This document shows, piece by piece, positions 44,277 to 53,380 of a stretch of 64,000 nt of DNA (position 1 is the stretch's first letter; every line of letters starts with the position of its first letter). This DNA is from Nocardiopsis sp. NRRL B-16309. GTDB taxonomy: Bacteria > Actinomycetota > Actinomycetes > Streptosporangiales > Streptosporangiaceae. Where the stretch lies: contig NZ_LGEC01000078.1 in assembly GCF_001279585.1 (NCBI RefSeq), positions 1 through 64,000 of the forward strand, in the 5' to 3' direction. The notes beneath the pieces were generated by a model. It searched no databases. It saw nothing but the letters and a program-made list of their open reading frames with translations, and was not told where the DNA came from. Both the position numbers and the translations under genes were made by a program.

Positions 44277-47276
44277 GTGACGCGGATCGACAGGAGAACC
44301 GTGCAGGCAGCACCCGAGCGGCGCAGGCGGACGATCACCGCCCGGCTCCGCACCATGGTCATGATCCCCGTGGCGGCACTGATCGCCCTGTGGTTGGTCC
44401 TCACCGTCGCCCTCGCCGGAAACGCCGTCTTCCAGGTCATCCAGGCCAAGGCCACCGAGGACATGATCGCCCCCGCCGCGGTCGGTCTCGTGAACGTCAT
44501 GCAGGAGCGGTCCCAGACGATCGCCTACATCGAGAACCGCCAGGACGAGGAGCTGCAGCGGGAGCTGGCCGAGTCCCGCGCCCTCTCCGACGGGTCGATG
44601 GGCGCGGTCATCGACGAGCTGTTCGAGTTCGTCGACCTCGCTCCCGACGGCACCGCCGCGCGGATCAGCGAGCTGCACCGCCAGTACTCGGAGATCGGCG
44701 ACATCCGCGCGGCCGTGGACGACGGGTCCGCCTCCCGGGCCGACGTCCTCACCTACTACAACTCCCTGATCCTGGCCGGATCCGACACCTTCGACACGCA
44801 GACGCGGGAGGGGACGGAGGGCTCGGCGGTCAGCCCCGCCTACACCGCCACGACCCTGTTCCGCGCGGTGGACCTGTTCGCGCAGAGCGACGCCCAGCTC
44901 GCGCGGGCCTTCGCCACCGACGAGCTGGGCCACGAGGACCAGCACGAGTTCGGCCGGCTGGTCGGGTCCTACCAGGGCTTCCTGGAGGCCACCGCCCCCT
45001 ACCTGGAGGGGGACGGCCAGCAGGAGCGTGTGACGGCCCTGCTCGAGAGCCCCGAGTACACCCGGCTCCAGGAGATGCAGCAGCGGATCGTCCACCGCCA
45101 GATCGAGACGGAGACCGTCACCGATCCGATCACCCTCCAGGAGGAGACGGTCGAGGACCTGTCCCTGCCGGTGGACGCCGACCAGTGGGCGCAGGACTAC
45201 TCGTACGTCCTCTCCGAGCTCACCGACATCGGCGAGGACGAGGCCCTGTACGCCGCGTCCCTGACCCGCGAGGACGCCAACCGCGCCGTCCTCATGGCGG
45301 TCCTGGGCAGCCTCGGCGTCGCCGCGGTGACCGCGGTCGCCTTCCTGCTGGCCACCCGTTCCGCCCGCCTGCTCACCGCCCGCCTGCTGGAGCTGCGCGA
45401 CGGAGCCACCGACCTGGCCGAGACGCGCCTGCCCGCGCTGATGCGCCGCCTGCACGAGGGCGACGCGGTCGACACCGACACGGCCGTCCCCCAGCTGACC
45501 ACCTCCGACGACGAGATCGGCGACGTCGCCCGGGCGTTCAACTCCGCCCAGCGCGCCGCCGTCGACGAGGCGGTCCAGCAGACGGAGCTGCGCCAGGGCG
45601 TCAACCGGGTGTTCCTCAACATCGCCCACCGCAGCCAGACGCTCGTCCACCGCCAGCTCCGGCTGCTGGACAAGATGGAGCGCGAGCAGGAGGACCCGGA
45701 CCAGCTGGCCCAGCTGTTCAAGCTCGACCACCTCGCCACGCGCTCGCGCCGCAACGCCGAGAACCTGCTGATCCTGGGCGGCGAGGCGCCGGGCCGCACG
45801 TGGCACCGGCCGATGCCGCTCATCGACGTCCTGCGCGGCGCCATCTCCGAGTCCGGCGACTACACCCGGGTCAAGCGCGAGCGGATCGCCCGCGTGCACC
45901 TGAACGGCCCCGCCGTCGCCGACGTCATCCACCTGGTCGCCGAGCTGGTCGACAACGCCGCGATGTTCTCGCCGCCGCACACCCAGGTCCGCCTGAGCAG
46001 CGACGACGTTCCCAACGGTGTGACGATCGAGATCGAGGACCGCGGCCTGGGCATGACGGAGGGCGAGTTCGAGTCGGCCAACGCGCTGCTGGCCGACCCG
46101 CCCGAGTTCGACGTGATGCGCCTCAACGAGAAGATGCGCCTCGGCCTCTTCGTGGTCTCGCACCTGGCGCACAGGCACGGTATCCAGGTCCACCTGCGCC
46201 AGTCCCCGTACGGCGGTGTGCAGGCGATCGTGCTCCTGCCCCACAGCCTGATCTCGGGCGAGCGCCGGCCCGTTCCCGGGCAGGACGGCGACGAGGACAT
46301 CTGGGAGGTCCGCGAGATCGTCGACCGCTCGCGGGGCGCCATCGAGGCGCCGGCGCCCGGCGGCAACGGCACCAAGCCGGTGCTGACGTCGGTGGCCCCG
46401 CCGGCCGACGTCACCGACGAGACGGCGACCACCGACGGCGGCGGCGCGGCGGGCGGCCCGGCCTCCCCGCCCACCGGCCTGGCGTCGCTGTTCTCCGCCG
46501 CTCCCGCGCCCACGGCCGTGCCGGACGCCGACCCGTGGGACGAGACCGGCACGGGTGACCGCGACGACGCCGCCGGGACCAGCCACCGGTCCGAGGAGGA
46601 CGGGGCACTCGGCGGGGCCGGCGACCCGTCCGGCGACCGGTCCGGCGAGGGCGACGCCGGGGACGGGTCCGCCGGCCGGCACGGCGCGGACGATACCGAC
46701 GAGGGGTCCGCCGACCGGCACGACGAGAACGGCACAGACGAGTGGTGGTCCGACCCGGTCGACCGGTCCGGCGCGGACGACACCGATGACGGGTCCGCGA
46801 CGCCCGGCGACGACTCTTCCGCCACCCCCGGCGACGACGACGGGACCACCGCGCGCACCCCTGTCAACGGCGCCGGACCGCTGCCCCGGCGCACCCCCGC
46901 GAGGGGCGGCGACCCGGCCCCGGCGACCGCCCGGACACCGCTCCCCACCCGCCGCCCGGCGGCCGGCGCGCCGACGACACCGCCGGACACGGCCGCCGAC
47001 CGGGCGCCGACCATGGTCGAGGCGGGCGGCGGGCGTCCGCCCCTGCCCAAGCGGCGCCCGCAGGAGAACCTGGCACCGCAGCTCGCGGCCGACACCGGCG
47101 GCGACGTGCTGGGCGGCCCGGCGGCCGGTGCCACACCCTCCGGCGACCCCACCGCCTCCTCGGACCGCCTGGCCCGCCTGCGCCAGAACATGTCCGCCTT
47201 CCAGAAGGGCACCGACCGGGGCCGGCGCGAGAGCAAGCAGCAGACCGACGACACCGACAAGGACGCCTCACCGTGA
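44277..47276 (+). CDS. cvnA: Conservon sensor kinase-like protein (CvnA), NIT domain
   Basis: 999 residues from GTG at 44277, with GAGGA six bases upstream (GTG at 44301 behind AGGAG is an alternative). One helix (about residues 30-50), a nitrate/nitrite-sensing (NIT)-like helical extracytoplasmic domain (about 60-335), a second helix (about 338-360), a HAMP-like linker, and a GHKL ATPase (N-box ELVDNAAMFSPP, IEDRGLGMTEGEFE). A normal phospho-acceptor His box is lacking, as in CvnA proteins. Residues 690-999 are a disordered Asp/Thr/Pro/Gly-rich tail. CvnA is the membrane input of the conservon relay. The GTGA stop-start overlaps cvnB. Confidence 0.93.
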   Translation: MTRIDRRTVQAAPERRRRTITARLRTMVMIPVAALIALWLVLTVALAGNAVFQVIQAKATEDMIAPAAVGLVNVMQERSQTIAYIENRQDEELQRELAESRALSDGSMGAVIDELFEFVDLAPDGTAARISELHRQYSEIGDIRAAVDDGSASRADVLTYYNSLILAGSDTFDTQTREGTEGSAVSPAYTATTLFRAVDLFAQSDAQLARAFATDELGHEDQHEFGRLVGSYQGFLEATAPYLEGDGQQERVTALLESPEYTRLQEMQQRIVHRQIETETVTDPITLQEETVEDLSLPVDADQWAQDYSYVLSELTDIGEDEALYAASLTREDANRAVLMAVLGSLGVAAVTAVAFLLATRSARLLTARLLELRDGATDLAETRLPALMRRLHEGDAVDTDTAVPQLTTSDDEIGDVARAFNSAQRAAVDEAVQQTELRQGVNRVFLNIAHRSQTLVHRQLRLLDKMEREQEDPDQLAQLFKLDHLATRSRRNAENLLILGGEAPGRTWHRPMPLIDVLRGAISESGDYTRVKRERIARVHLNGPAVADVIHLVAELVDNAAMFSPPHTQVRLSSDDVPNGVTIEIEDRGLGMTEGEFESANALLADPPEFDVMRLNEKMRLGLFVVSHLAHRHGIQVHLRQSPYGGVQAIVLLPHSLISGERRPVPGQDGDEDIWEVREIVDRSRGAIEAPAPGGNGTKPVLTSVAPPADVTDETATTDGGGAAGGPASPPTGLASLFSAAPAPTAVPDADPWDETGTGDRDDAAGTSHRSEEDGALGGAGDPSGDRSGEGDAGDGSAGRHGADDTDEGSADRHDENGTDEWWSDPVDRSGADDTDDGSATPGDDSSATPGDDDGTTARTPVNGAGPLPRRTPARGGDPAPATARTPLPTRRPAAGAPTTPPDTAADRAPTMVEAGGGRPPLPKRRPQENLAPQLAADTGGDVLGGPAAGATPSGDPTASSDRLARLRQNMSAFQKGTDRGRRESKQQTDDTDKDASP

Positions 47277-47704
47277 CGAGCACCCCCGATAGCACCGGAA
47301 CCAAGGACATCGACTGGCTGCTCGACGAACTGCTCGAACGAGCGGTCGGATCGCGGCACGCCATCGTTCTCTCCGCCGACGGTCTGCTGATCGGCCGCTC
47401 CCGCGGCCTGGTCAAGGAGGACGCCGAGCACCTGTCCGCGGTCGCCTCCGCGTTCCAGAGCCTCGCGCGGGGCACCGGCCGCCACTTCGGCGGCGGCGAG
47501 GTCCTCCAGACGGTCGTCGAGATGGAGAGCGCCTACCTGTTCGTCACCGGCGCGGGACGCGGCGCCTGCCTGGCCGTCCTGGCCGAGGAGAGCGCCGACG
47601 TCGGACTCATCGCCTACGAGATGAACGTCCTGGTCGACCAGGTGGGACGGTACCTGGACGCAGCACCCAGGCACGAGGGCGCGACCGGGGAATCCACGCG
47701 ATAG
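47273..47704 (+). CDS. cvnB: Roadblock/LC7 protein (CvnB)
   Basis: 143 residues, starting on the GTG of a GTGA overlap with cvnA. Single Roadblock/LC7 domain: WLLDELLERAVGSRHAIVLSADGLLIGRS at residues 14-42, then HLSAVASAFQSLARG and the repeat-like GRGACLAVLAEESADVGLIAYEMNVLVDQVG. In Streptomyces conservons, CvnB binds CvnD and acts with it as a GAP-like or scaffolding partner. Confidence 0.95.
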   Translation: MTSTPDSTGTKDIDWLLDELLERAVGSRHAIVLSADGLLIGRSRGLVKEDAEHLSAVASAFQSLARGTGRHFGGGEVLQTVVEMESAYLFVTGAGRGACLAVLAEESADVGLIAYEMNVLVDQVGRYLDAAPRHEGATGESTR

Positions 47705-47713
47705 GGGACGGTT

Positions 47714-48121
47714 ATGCCAGCGAACCACGAGCAACGACCGGGCGGGGCGGACGACCCGTCCGTTCCCGCGGGGGCCGAGGAAGCGGGCCCCCTCGTCCGC
47801 CCGTACGTGATCGCCCAGGGCCGCGACCACGCCGACTCAGTCAAACTCGACATGATCAGCGTGGTCATCGCCGCCAAGCGGGCCGAGATCGACGAGATGG
47901 CGCTCGAACCGGAGCAGCTCCGGATCCTGGAGCTGTGCCGACGCCCCCAGTCGGTGGCCGAGGTGTCCGCGCACCTGGACATCCCGGTCGCCGTCGTCAA
48001 GGTCCTGCTCAGCGACCTGCTCAACCGCGGCCTGGCCCTGGCGCGCGCACCCTACACGGCAAAGAGCCCGGTCAGCCGGGACGTACTCCAGGCGGTTCTC
48101 GATGGCATCCAGCGACTCTGA
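47714..48121 (+). CDS. cvnC: DUF742 protein (CvnC)
   Basis: 135 residues, ATG at 47714, ten bases after cvnB. The DUF742 pattern is LVRPYVIAQGRD near residue 28, then LEPEQLRILELCRRPQSVAEVSAHLDIPVAVVKVLLSDLLNRG, a winged-helix-like segment, and the conserved ending RDVLQAVLDGIQRL. Third component of the conservon; its overlap of 20 bases with cvnD points to coupled translation. Confidence 0.94.
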   Translation: MPANHEQRPGGADDPSVPAGAEEAGPLVRPYVIAQGRDHADSVKLDMISVVIAAKRAEIDEMALEPEQLRILELCRRPQSVAEVSAHLDIPVAVVKVLLSDLLNRGLALARAPYTAKSPVSRDVLQAVLDGIQRL

Positions 48122-48683
48122 CGACACCCAGGCACCGGTCCCGTCCGCGCTCAAGATCCTGGTGGCGGGCGGATTCGGAGCCGGCAAGACGACGATGGTC
48201 GGATCGGTGAGCGAGATCGCTCCGCTCAGCACCGAGGAGGTGATGACCGAGGCCAGCTACGGCGTCGACGACCTGTCCGGCGTCGAGGCCAAGACCACCA
48301 CCACGGTGGCCCTGGACTTCGGCCGCATCACCATCAACGAGCACCTCGTCCTGTACCTGTTCGGCACGCCCGGCCAGGAGCGGTTCTGGTTCATGTGGGA
48401 CGAGCTCTCCGAGGGCGCGCTGGGCGCCATCGTGCTGGCCGACACCCGCCGCCTGGAGACCTGCTTCGCGGCGGTGGACTTCTTCGAACGGCGCGGCGTG
48501 CCGTTCGTGGTGGCGGTGAACTGCTTCGAGGGCGCCCACTCCTACGAGCCGTCGGAGGTGCGCGACGCCCTCAGCCTGGACCCGGGGATCCCGGTGGTCC
48601 TGTGCGACGCGCGCGAGCGCCAGTCGTCCAAGGAGGTCCTGTTGACGCTGGTCAACCTGGTGGCGGAGCGCATGGCCGCCTGA
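48102..48683 (+). CDS. cvnD: Conservon GTPase (CvnD)
   Basis: 193 residues, ATG at 48102. Ras-like G domain: G1 GGFGAGKTT (about 22-30), G2 region TTTTVALDFGRI, G3 FGTPGQERFWFMW, G4-like AVNCFEGA, and a conserved C-terminus. CvnD is the GTPase output of the conservon and is controlled by CvnA, CvnB and CvnC. No P450 (cvnE/F type) follows; instead two MpaB-like oxygenases lie downstream. Confidence 0.95.
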   Translation: MASSDSDDTQAPVPSALKILVAGGFGAGKTTMVGSVSEIAPLSTEEVMTEASYGVDDLSGVEAKTTTTVALDFGRITINEHLVLYLFGTPGQERFWFMWDELSEGALGAIVLADTRRLETCFAAVDFFERRGVPFVVAVNCFEGAHSYEPSEVRDALSLDPGIPVVLCDARERQSSKEVLLTLVNLVAERMAA

Positions 48684-48778
48684 CCCGTGCCGTGGCGGCC
48701 CTCCGCCGCGCGCCACGCGATCCTCCCCCCACCGCGGTCTCCCCCGCCCCGGAGGCAGCCCGCCGGGGCCCGGAACCC

Positions 48779-48806
48779 TTGTACACACGGGGCTTCCAGG
48801 TAAAGT
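48779..48806 (+). promoter_or_regulatory. Promoter before the first MpaB-like gene
   Basis: TTGTAC (48779-48784) and TAAAGT (48801-48806), 16 bases apart, with a leader of about 80 bases to the ATG at 48896. The oxygenases may therefore be expressed separately from the conservon. Confidence 0.5.
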
Positions 48807-48895
48807 TCGGCCCGTGAAACGTTCCACCACCGGACGGTTCGCAGCGCAGACCGCCGTCCGACCGGGCGGCGCAACGAAGGTGACGGGAGTTCTCC

Positions 48896-49873
48896 ATGAA
48901 GCGGTTCGAGTGGCGTGACCGGATAGCGGCCATGGACGCCGAGACCGAGTGCCGGGAGATCGTCCTCATCCTGGGCAGCCATGAGTTCCCGTGGGACTTC
49001 GAGCAGGCGCTGGGGCTGGCGCTGTACCGGACCTACGCCGTGCCGAGCATCGGCCGCCTGCTGGCCGACACCAAGGAGTTCACCGAGCGCCCGCAGCACC
49101 GGTACGACGACACCGCGCTGATCCTCAACGACATCATGGAGTTCGGGTTCGAGCCGGGCCGGGGCCGCGACGCCCTGCGCCGGATGAACCAGATGCACCG
49201 CTCCTACGACATCTCCAACGACGACTACCGGTACGTCCTCAGCACGTTCGTCGTCATGCCCGTGCGCTGGATCAACGACCTCGGCTACGGCTGGCGGCGG
49301 CTGACCGACCACGAGATCGCCGCGAGCACCAACTACTACCGCCGCCTGGGCAAGCACATGGGGATCAAGGACATTCCCGAGACCTACGCGGAGTTCTACG
49401 ACCTGTTCGACTCCTACGAGCGCGAGAACTTCGCCTACACCGACGGCGGACGCGCGGTCTCCGACGCCACCCTCGGCCTCATGGTGGACTTCTACCCGGC
49501 CTGGCAGCGGCCCCTGGTGCGCCCGTTCACCAAGGCGCTGCTGGACGACCGCCTCATCGAGGCGTTCGGGTACCCGGAGCCCTCGGCGGCGTGGCGGCGG
49601 CTGGCCGACGGGGCGCTGCGGCTGCGCGCGAAGGCGGTGCGGCGGATGAGCCCGCGCGTGGAACCGCGCCGGGCCCGGCAGAGCCCCAACATCCGCAACT
49701 ACCCGGACGGCTACGACCCGTCGCGGATCGGCACGTTCCCCCAGGGCTGCCCGGTGCCGCACGACCTGGCCACGCGGGAGGTGCCCGGGACCGGAGCCCG
49801 GGTGCCCGCCCCCGGCCAGGCGGTCGCGAGCACGTCCGCCGCCCCGGCGGCCGAGGACGCCGCCGAGCGGTAG
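48896..49873 (+). CDS. MpaB-like (DUF2236) oxygenase, copy 1
   Basis: 325 residues, ATG at 48896 after GGGAG. An all-helical domain with the oxygenase-MpaB/DUF2236 pattern: HEFPWDFEQALGLALYRTYAV, RMNQMHRSYDISNDDYRYVLSTFVVMPVRW (His as predicted heme ligand region), and PNIRNYPDGYDPSRIGTFPQGCPVPHD at the C-terminus. Known relatives (MpaB of mycophenolic acid synthesis, Lcp latex-clearing protein) are heme-dependent oxygenases cleaving C=C bonds. About 60-65% identical by eye to the next gene. The Ala-rich tail after residue 305 is extra. Confidence 0.88.
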   Translation: MKRFEWRDRIAAMDAETECREIVLILGSHEFPWDFEQALGLALYRTYAVPSIGRLLADTKEFTERPQHRYDDTALILNDIMEFGFEPGRGRDALRRMNQMHRSYDISNDDYRYVLSTFVVMPVRWINDLGYGWRRLTDHEIAASTNYYRRLGKHMGIKDIPETYAEFYDLFDSYERENFAYTDGGRAVSDATLGLMVDFYPAWQRPLVRPFTKALLDDRLIEAFGYPEPSAAWRRLADGALRLRAKAVRRMSPRVEPRRARQSPNIRNYPDGYDPSRIGTFPQGCPVPHDLATREVPGTGARVPAPGQAVASTSAAPAAEDAAER

Positions 49874-49974
49874 CGTCCGCCGCCCCGCCCGCCGGGCGCC
49901 GCGCGCCCTGCGCCGGCGGCCGAGAACACCGCGCCCTCCGCCCTCCCGCCCCGCCCCGCTCAACGAGGACCCCG

Positions 49975-50916
49975 ATGAAGCGTTTCGACTTCCGCGACGA
50001 GATCCACCGCCTGGACGCCGAGGCCGACTGCGTGCGGATCATGCAGATCCTGCAGTCCCACGAGTTCCCCTGGGACATGGGACGCGCCCTGGGGATCGCC
50101 CTGTACCGCACCTACGCCGTGCCCAGCATCGGCGGCCTGCTGGGCGAGACCGACGAGTTCACCGGCAGCACGCAGAAGCGCTACGACGACACCGCGCTGA
50201 TCCTGGGCAACATGGTCCAGCACGGGTTCGAGCCCGGCCCGGGGCGCGACGCCCTGCGCCGGATGAACCAGATGCACCGCTCCTACGACATCTCCAACGA
50301 CGACTACCGGTACGTCCTCAGCACGTTCGTCGTGATGCCGGTGCGCTGGCTCAACGACTACGGCTACGGCTGGCGCCGCCTCTCCGAGCACGAGATCTCC
50401 GCGATCACGCACTATTACCGCCGCCTGGGCCGCTACATGGGGATCAAGGACGTCCCCGAGACCTACGAGGGCTTCCGTGAGCTCATGGACGGCTACGAGC
50501 GCGAGCACTTCGCCTACACCGAGGGAGGCCGCCGGGTCTCGGACTCGACCCTGGACCTGATGGTGTCGTTCTATCCGCCGCGCCTGGCGGGGGCCGCCCG
50601 GGCGTTCTCCATGGCGATCCTCGACGACTCGCTCATCGAGACCTTCCGCTACGAGCCGCCGAGCCGGGCCTGGCGCCGGGCCGCCGACCTCGCACTGAAG
50701 CTGCGCGCCAGGGTGGTGCGGCGGATGAAGCCGCGCGAGGAGCCGCTGTGGGCGGAGAACAACCCGAACGTCCGCAGCTACCCGCAGGGGTACGACGTCA
50801 ACCGGATCGGCACGTTCCCGGCGGGCTGCCCGGTGGCGCACGACGTCGACCCGGTCGGCAACGAGGAACTGGACCGCCCGACGGCCTCCCGGCAGGCGGC
50901 CGACTCCCACGAGTGA
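49975..50916 (+). CDS. MpaB-like (DUF2236) oxygenase, copy 2
   Basis: 313 residues, ATG at 49975 after GAGGAC. A tandem paralogue of the preceding gene: the blocks HEFPWDMGRALGIALYRTYA, RRMNQMHRSYDISNDDYRYV and TFPAGCPVAHD match it. Compared with copy 1 it lacks the Ala-rich tail. The gap of about 100 bases holds no promoter-like pair, so the two are probably one transcript. The conserved C-terminal PQGYDVNRIGTFPAGCPV block suggests shared substrate or partner binding. Confidence 0.88.
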   Translation: MKRFDFRDEIHRLDAEADCVRIMQILQSHEFPWDMGRALGIALYRTYAVPSIGGLLGETDEFTGSTQKRYDDTALILGNMVQHGFEPGPGRDALRRMNQMHRSYDISNDDYRYVLSTFVVMPVRWLNDYGYGWRRLSEHEISAITHYYRRLGRYMGIKDVPETYEGFRELMDGYEREHFAYTEGGRRVSDSTLDLMVSFYPPRLAGAARAFSMAILDDSLIETFRYEPPSRAWRRAADLALKLRARVVRRMKPREEPLWAENNPNVRSYPQGYDVNRIGTFPAGCPVAHDVDPVGNEELDRPTASRQAADSHE

Positions 50917-50935
50917 GCCTGGCCCCCGTCCTCAG

Positions 50936-51140
50936 GGCGCCCCGGCCAAAGCGAGGAACGAGCGGAGGCCCAAAGAAGACACGAGCGAGGGCGCCGACGG
51001 GTCCTGGAGGGCCTGGAGGCGGGTCCGCGAGGAACGAGCGGGCACACCGGAAGGCGCGAAGGCCCCGTCCTCAAGGCGCCCGAGCCGAAGCGAGGAACGA
51101 GCGGAGGCCCGAAGAAGACACGAGCGAGGGCGCCGACCCC
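50936..51140. repeat. ~140-bp dispersed repeat (family A), one and a half copies
   Basis: Contains CCAAAGCGAGGAACGAGCGG, CGAGCGAGGGCGCCGACGGG, and later GAAGCGAGGAACGAGCGGAG, CGAGCGAGGGCGCCGAC again, in the same orientation as 29930-30060. It fills the gap between convergent genes and ends about four bases before the DprE2 stop codon. Confidence 0.88.
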
Positions 51141-51143
51141 CAC

Positions 51144-51893
51144 TCAGCGCCCGAGTCGGCGCCACAGGGCGCGCGGCATCAGCCGCATCCCCGCGAACAC
51201 CGGTTGGAGGACGCGCGGCGCCCACACGGTGGTGGCGCCCGAGCGCAGCCCGGCCGCCACGGCGTCGGCGACCTGCCCGGGGGTGGCGGGGAAGGGCGCG
51301 GGCTCCACGTGCGCCGACATCCGTGTCGGTACGTAGCCGGGGCGCACCACCAGGACGCGCGCGCCCGAACCGTGCAGGGAGTCGGCCAGGCCCTGGGCGA
51401 AGCCGTCCAGCCCGGCCTTGGCCGACCCGTAGACGAAGTTGAAGCGGCGTACGCGCACCCCGGCCACGGACGAGACCACCACCAGGGCGCCGTGGCCCTG
51501 TTCGCGCAGCCGCGCCGCGACGGCCAGGCCGACCGACACGTGCCCCGTGTAGTTCACCGCGGCGGCGCGCGCGGCCGAGGCCGGGTCGGCCTCGTAGTCG
51601 GCCTGCTCGCCCAGGACACCGAAGGAGTCGACCACCACGTCCAGGTCGCCCACCAGGCCCACGGCCCGCTCCACCGTCGCGGTGTGGGTGTCGGGGGCGC
51701 GGGCGTCGAACTCCAGCGAGTGCACGGTGGCTCCCAGAGCGGTCAGGACGCTGGGTGCCGCCGTCCCGCCCCGCGCCGCCAGCACGACCTCCCTGGCGCC
51801 GTCGCGGACGAGCCGTTCGACGACGGCCAGCCCGATCTCGCTCCGGCCGCCGAGCAGCAGCACGGTCCGTACCGAGCCCACGGAGTCACGCAT
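51144..51893 (-). CDS. dprE2: DprE2-like SDR (decaprenylphosphoryl-2-keto-ribose reductase)
   Basis: 249 residues, ATG at 51893 with AAGGA six bases upstream. Rossmann fold with VLLLGGRSEIGLAVVERLV near the N-terminus, NYTGHVSVGLAVA, the catalytic Ser in VVVSSVAG and the YGSAKAG Tyr-Lys pair. The C-terminus matches DprE2 (RPGYVPTRMSA, LMPRALWRRL). DprE2 reduces the keto intermediate made by DprE1 to decaprenylphosphoryl-D-arabinose, the arabinosyl donor. It is the last gene of the DprE1-UbiA unit, 131 bases from dprE1. Confidence 0.9.
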   Translation of the reverse strand: MRDSVGSVRTVLLLGGRSEIGLAVVERLVRDGAREVVLAARGGTAAPSVLTALGATVHSLEFDARAPDTHTATVERAVGLVGDLDVVVDSFGVLGEQADYEADPASAARAAAVNYTGHVSVGLAVAARLREQGHGALVVVSSVAGVRVRRFNFVYGSAKAGLDGFAQGLADSLHGSGARVLVVRPGYVPTRMSAHVEPAPFPATPGQVADAVAAGLRSGATTVWAPRVLQPVFAGMRLMPRALWRRLGR

Positions 51894-52024
51894 GGCGGTC
51901 CTTCGGGTCGTGGCGGTGCGGAACCGGGGTTCCGGCAGGGCGGCGTGGCCCAGTCATGGAGAGTCCCTTCGGGTGGAAGCGTCGGCGGCCCGGTCGGTCC
52001 AAGGGACCGGCGCCCGGCCCGCGC

Positions 52025-53380
52025 TCACACGAGCCTCAGGCGCCGGGCCAGGTCGGAGACCAGGACCCCGGCCGGATCGGCCCTGGCCCGGACCTCGCGC
52101 CAGGCGGGCAGAGCGGGGTACATGGCGTGCACGGTCTCGGCCCGCGCACGGCTGTCCTTGGCCAGGTAGAGGCGCCCGCCCGCGTCGAGCACGCGTTCGT
52201 CGAAGCCGTTGAGCAGGCCGGCGAGCCCGGGCAGCGCGGCGGGCAGGTCCATGGCCAGCGACCAGCCCGGTCGCGGGAAGGAGAGCGGTCCCGCTGTGGG
52301 CTCGCCCATGCGTTTGAGTACGGCGAGGAAGGACGGCGTGCCCGCGCGGGACAGGTCCCGGGCGATCCGGGTGAGCACGTCCTCGGCGCCGAACGGCACG
52401 ACGAACTGGTACTGGACGAAGCCGTGCGGCCCGTACATCCGGTTCCACCCCCGAACGGCGTCGAGCGGGTGGAAGAACGACGGCAGCGGCTGCGGCTCGC
52501 CGCGTCGGCGCTCCGGCGCCCCGTGGAAGCGGGCGGCGTTGAACGCCCCCGCCGTCCAGCGGTTGAGCAGCCCGGACGGCGCCCAGGGCGGCGCGGACAG
52601 CCGGGGGGACGGGTTCAGCCGCAGCGGATCGGCGCGCAGGGCCCGGGGGAGGTCGGCGGGCCGGGCGTGGTGGGCGCGGGTGAGCACGCCCCGGCCCAGG
52701 GCTCGCCCGCGGGCGAGCAGGTCCACCCAGCACACGGAGTAGGGGGCGTCGCCGTGGCGCGACATCAGCTCCAGCGTGGCGTCGAGGTCGCCGGTGCGGT
52801 CGGTGTCCACGCGCATGTGGGCGGTCTCCACCGGGCGGACCGCCACGGTCGCCTCGGTGACCACTCCGGTCAGGCCCATGCCGCCGACGGTCGCCCAGAA
52901 GAGGTCGGCGTCCGCGCCGGCGGGACCGAGCACGCGGGTACGGCCGTCGGGCGTGACCAGGGTCAGGGAGCGCACGTGGGCGCCGAACGAGGAGTCGCGG
53001 TGGTGGTTCTTGCCGTGGACGTCGGCGGCGATCGCCCCGCCCAGCGTCACGTACCCGGTGCCGGGCAGTACGGGCAGGACGTGGCCGCGGCGCAGCAGGT
53101 GGGCGGCCAGTCGGCCCAGGGCGGTACCTGCGGGCGCGGTGACCGTGCCGCGGTCGGCGTCGAGCCGCACGGGCCCGGTCAGCTCGCGGCAGTCCAGGAC
53201 CAGTCCGCCGGCGGCCTGGGCAGCGTCGCCGTAGGACCGGCCGAGGCCGCGCGGCAGGGCGCCGCGCGGTCCGGCCTGGGCGAGGGCGTCGGCCACCTGC
53301 GCGGCGGTGCGCGGACGGACCACGCGGGCGGCGGTGGGCGCGGTGCGGCCCCACCCGGTGAGCAGCGTCGGACGGTTCAC
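52025..53380 (-). CDS. dprE1: DprE1-like decaprenylphosphoryl-ribose oxidase
   Basis: 451 residues from GTG at 53380. FAD_binding_4 domain (ALPRGLGRSYGDAAQAAGGLV, VLPGTGYVTLGGAIAADVHGKNHHRDSSFG), then YQFVVPFGAE, and the conserved LYLAKDSRARAETVHAMYP, with the substrate Lys. The segment PGWSLAMDLPA aligns with PGWNICVDFPI of M. tuberculosis DprE1, so the benzothiazinone-targeted Cys387 is Ala (about residue 375). It oxidises decaprenylphosphoryl-ribose with FAD. The start overlaps the stop of the UbiA-type gene by four bases (GTGA). Confidence 0.93.
   Translation of the reverse strand: MNRPTLLTGWGRTAPTAARVVRPRTAAQVADALAQAGPRGALPRGLGRSYGDAAQAAGGLVLDCRELTGPVRLDADRGTVTAPAGTALGRLAAHLLRRGHVLPVLPGTGYVTLGGAIAADVHGKNHHRDSSFGAHVRSLTLVTPDGRTRVLGPAGADADLFWATVGGMGLTGVVTEATVAVRPVETAHMRVDTDRTGDLDATLELMSRHGDAPYSVCWVDLLARGRALGRGVLTRAHHARPADLPRALRADPLRLNPSPRLSAPPWAPSGLLNRWTAGAFNAARFHGAPERRRGEPQPLPSFFHPLDAVRGWNRMYGPHGFVQYQFVVPFGAEDVLTRIARDLSRAGTPSFLAVLKRMGEPTAGPLSFPRPGWSLAMDLPAALPGLAGLLNGFDERVLDAGGRLYLAKDSRARAETVHAMYPALPAWREVRARADPAGVLVSDLARRLRLV

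Noticed and set aside
23449..51140. Family A repeats as an insertion sequence
   Set aside because: No transposase frame, terminal inverted repeats or target duplications are visible.
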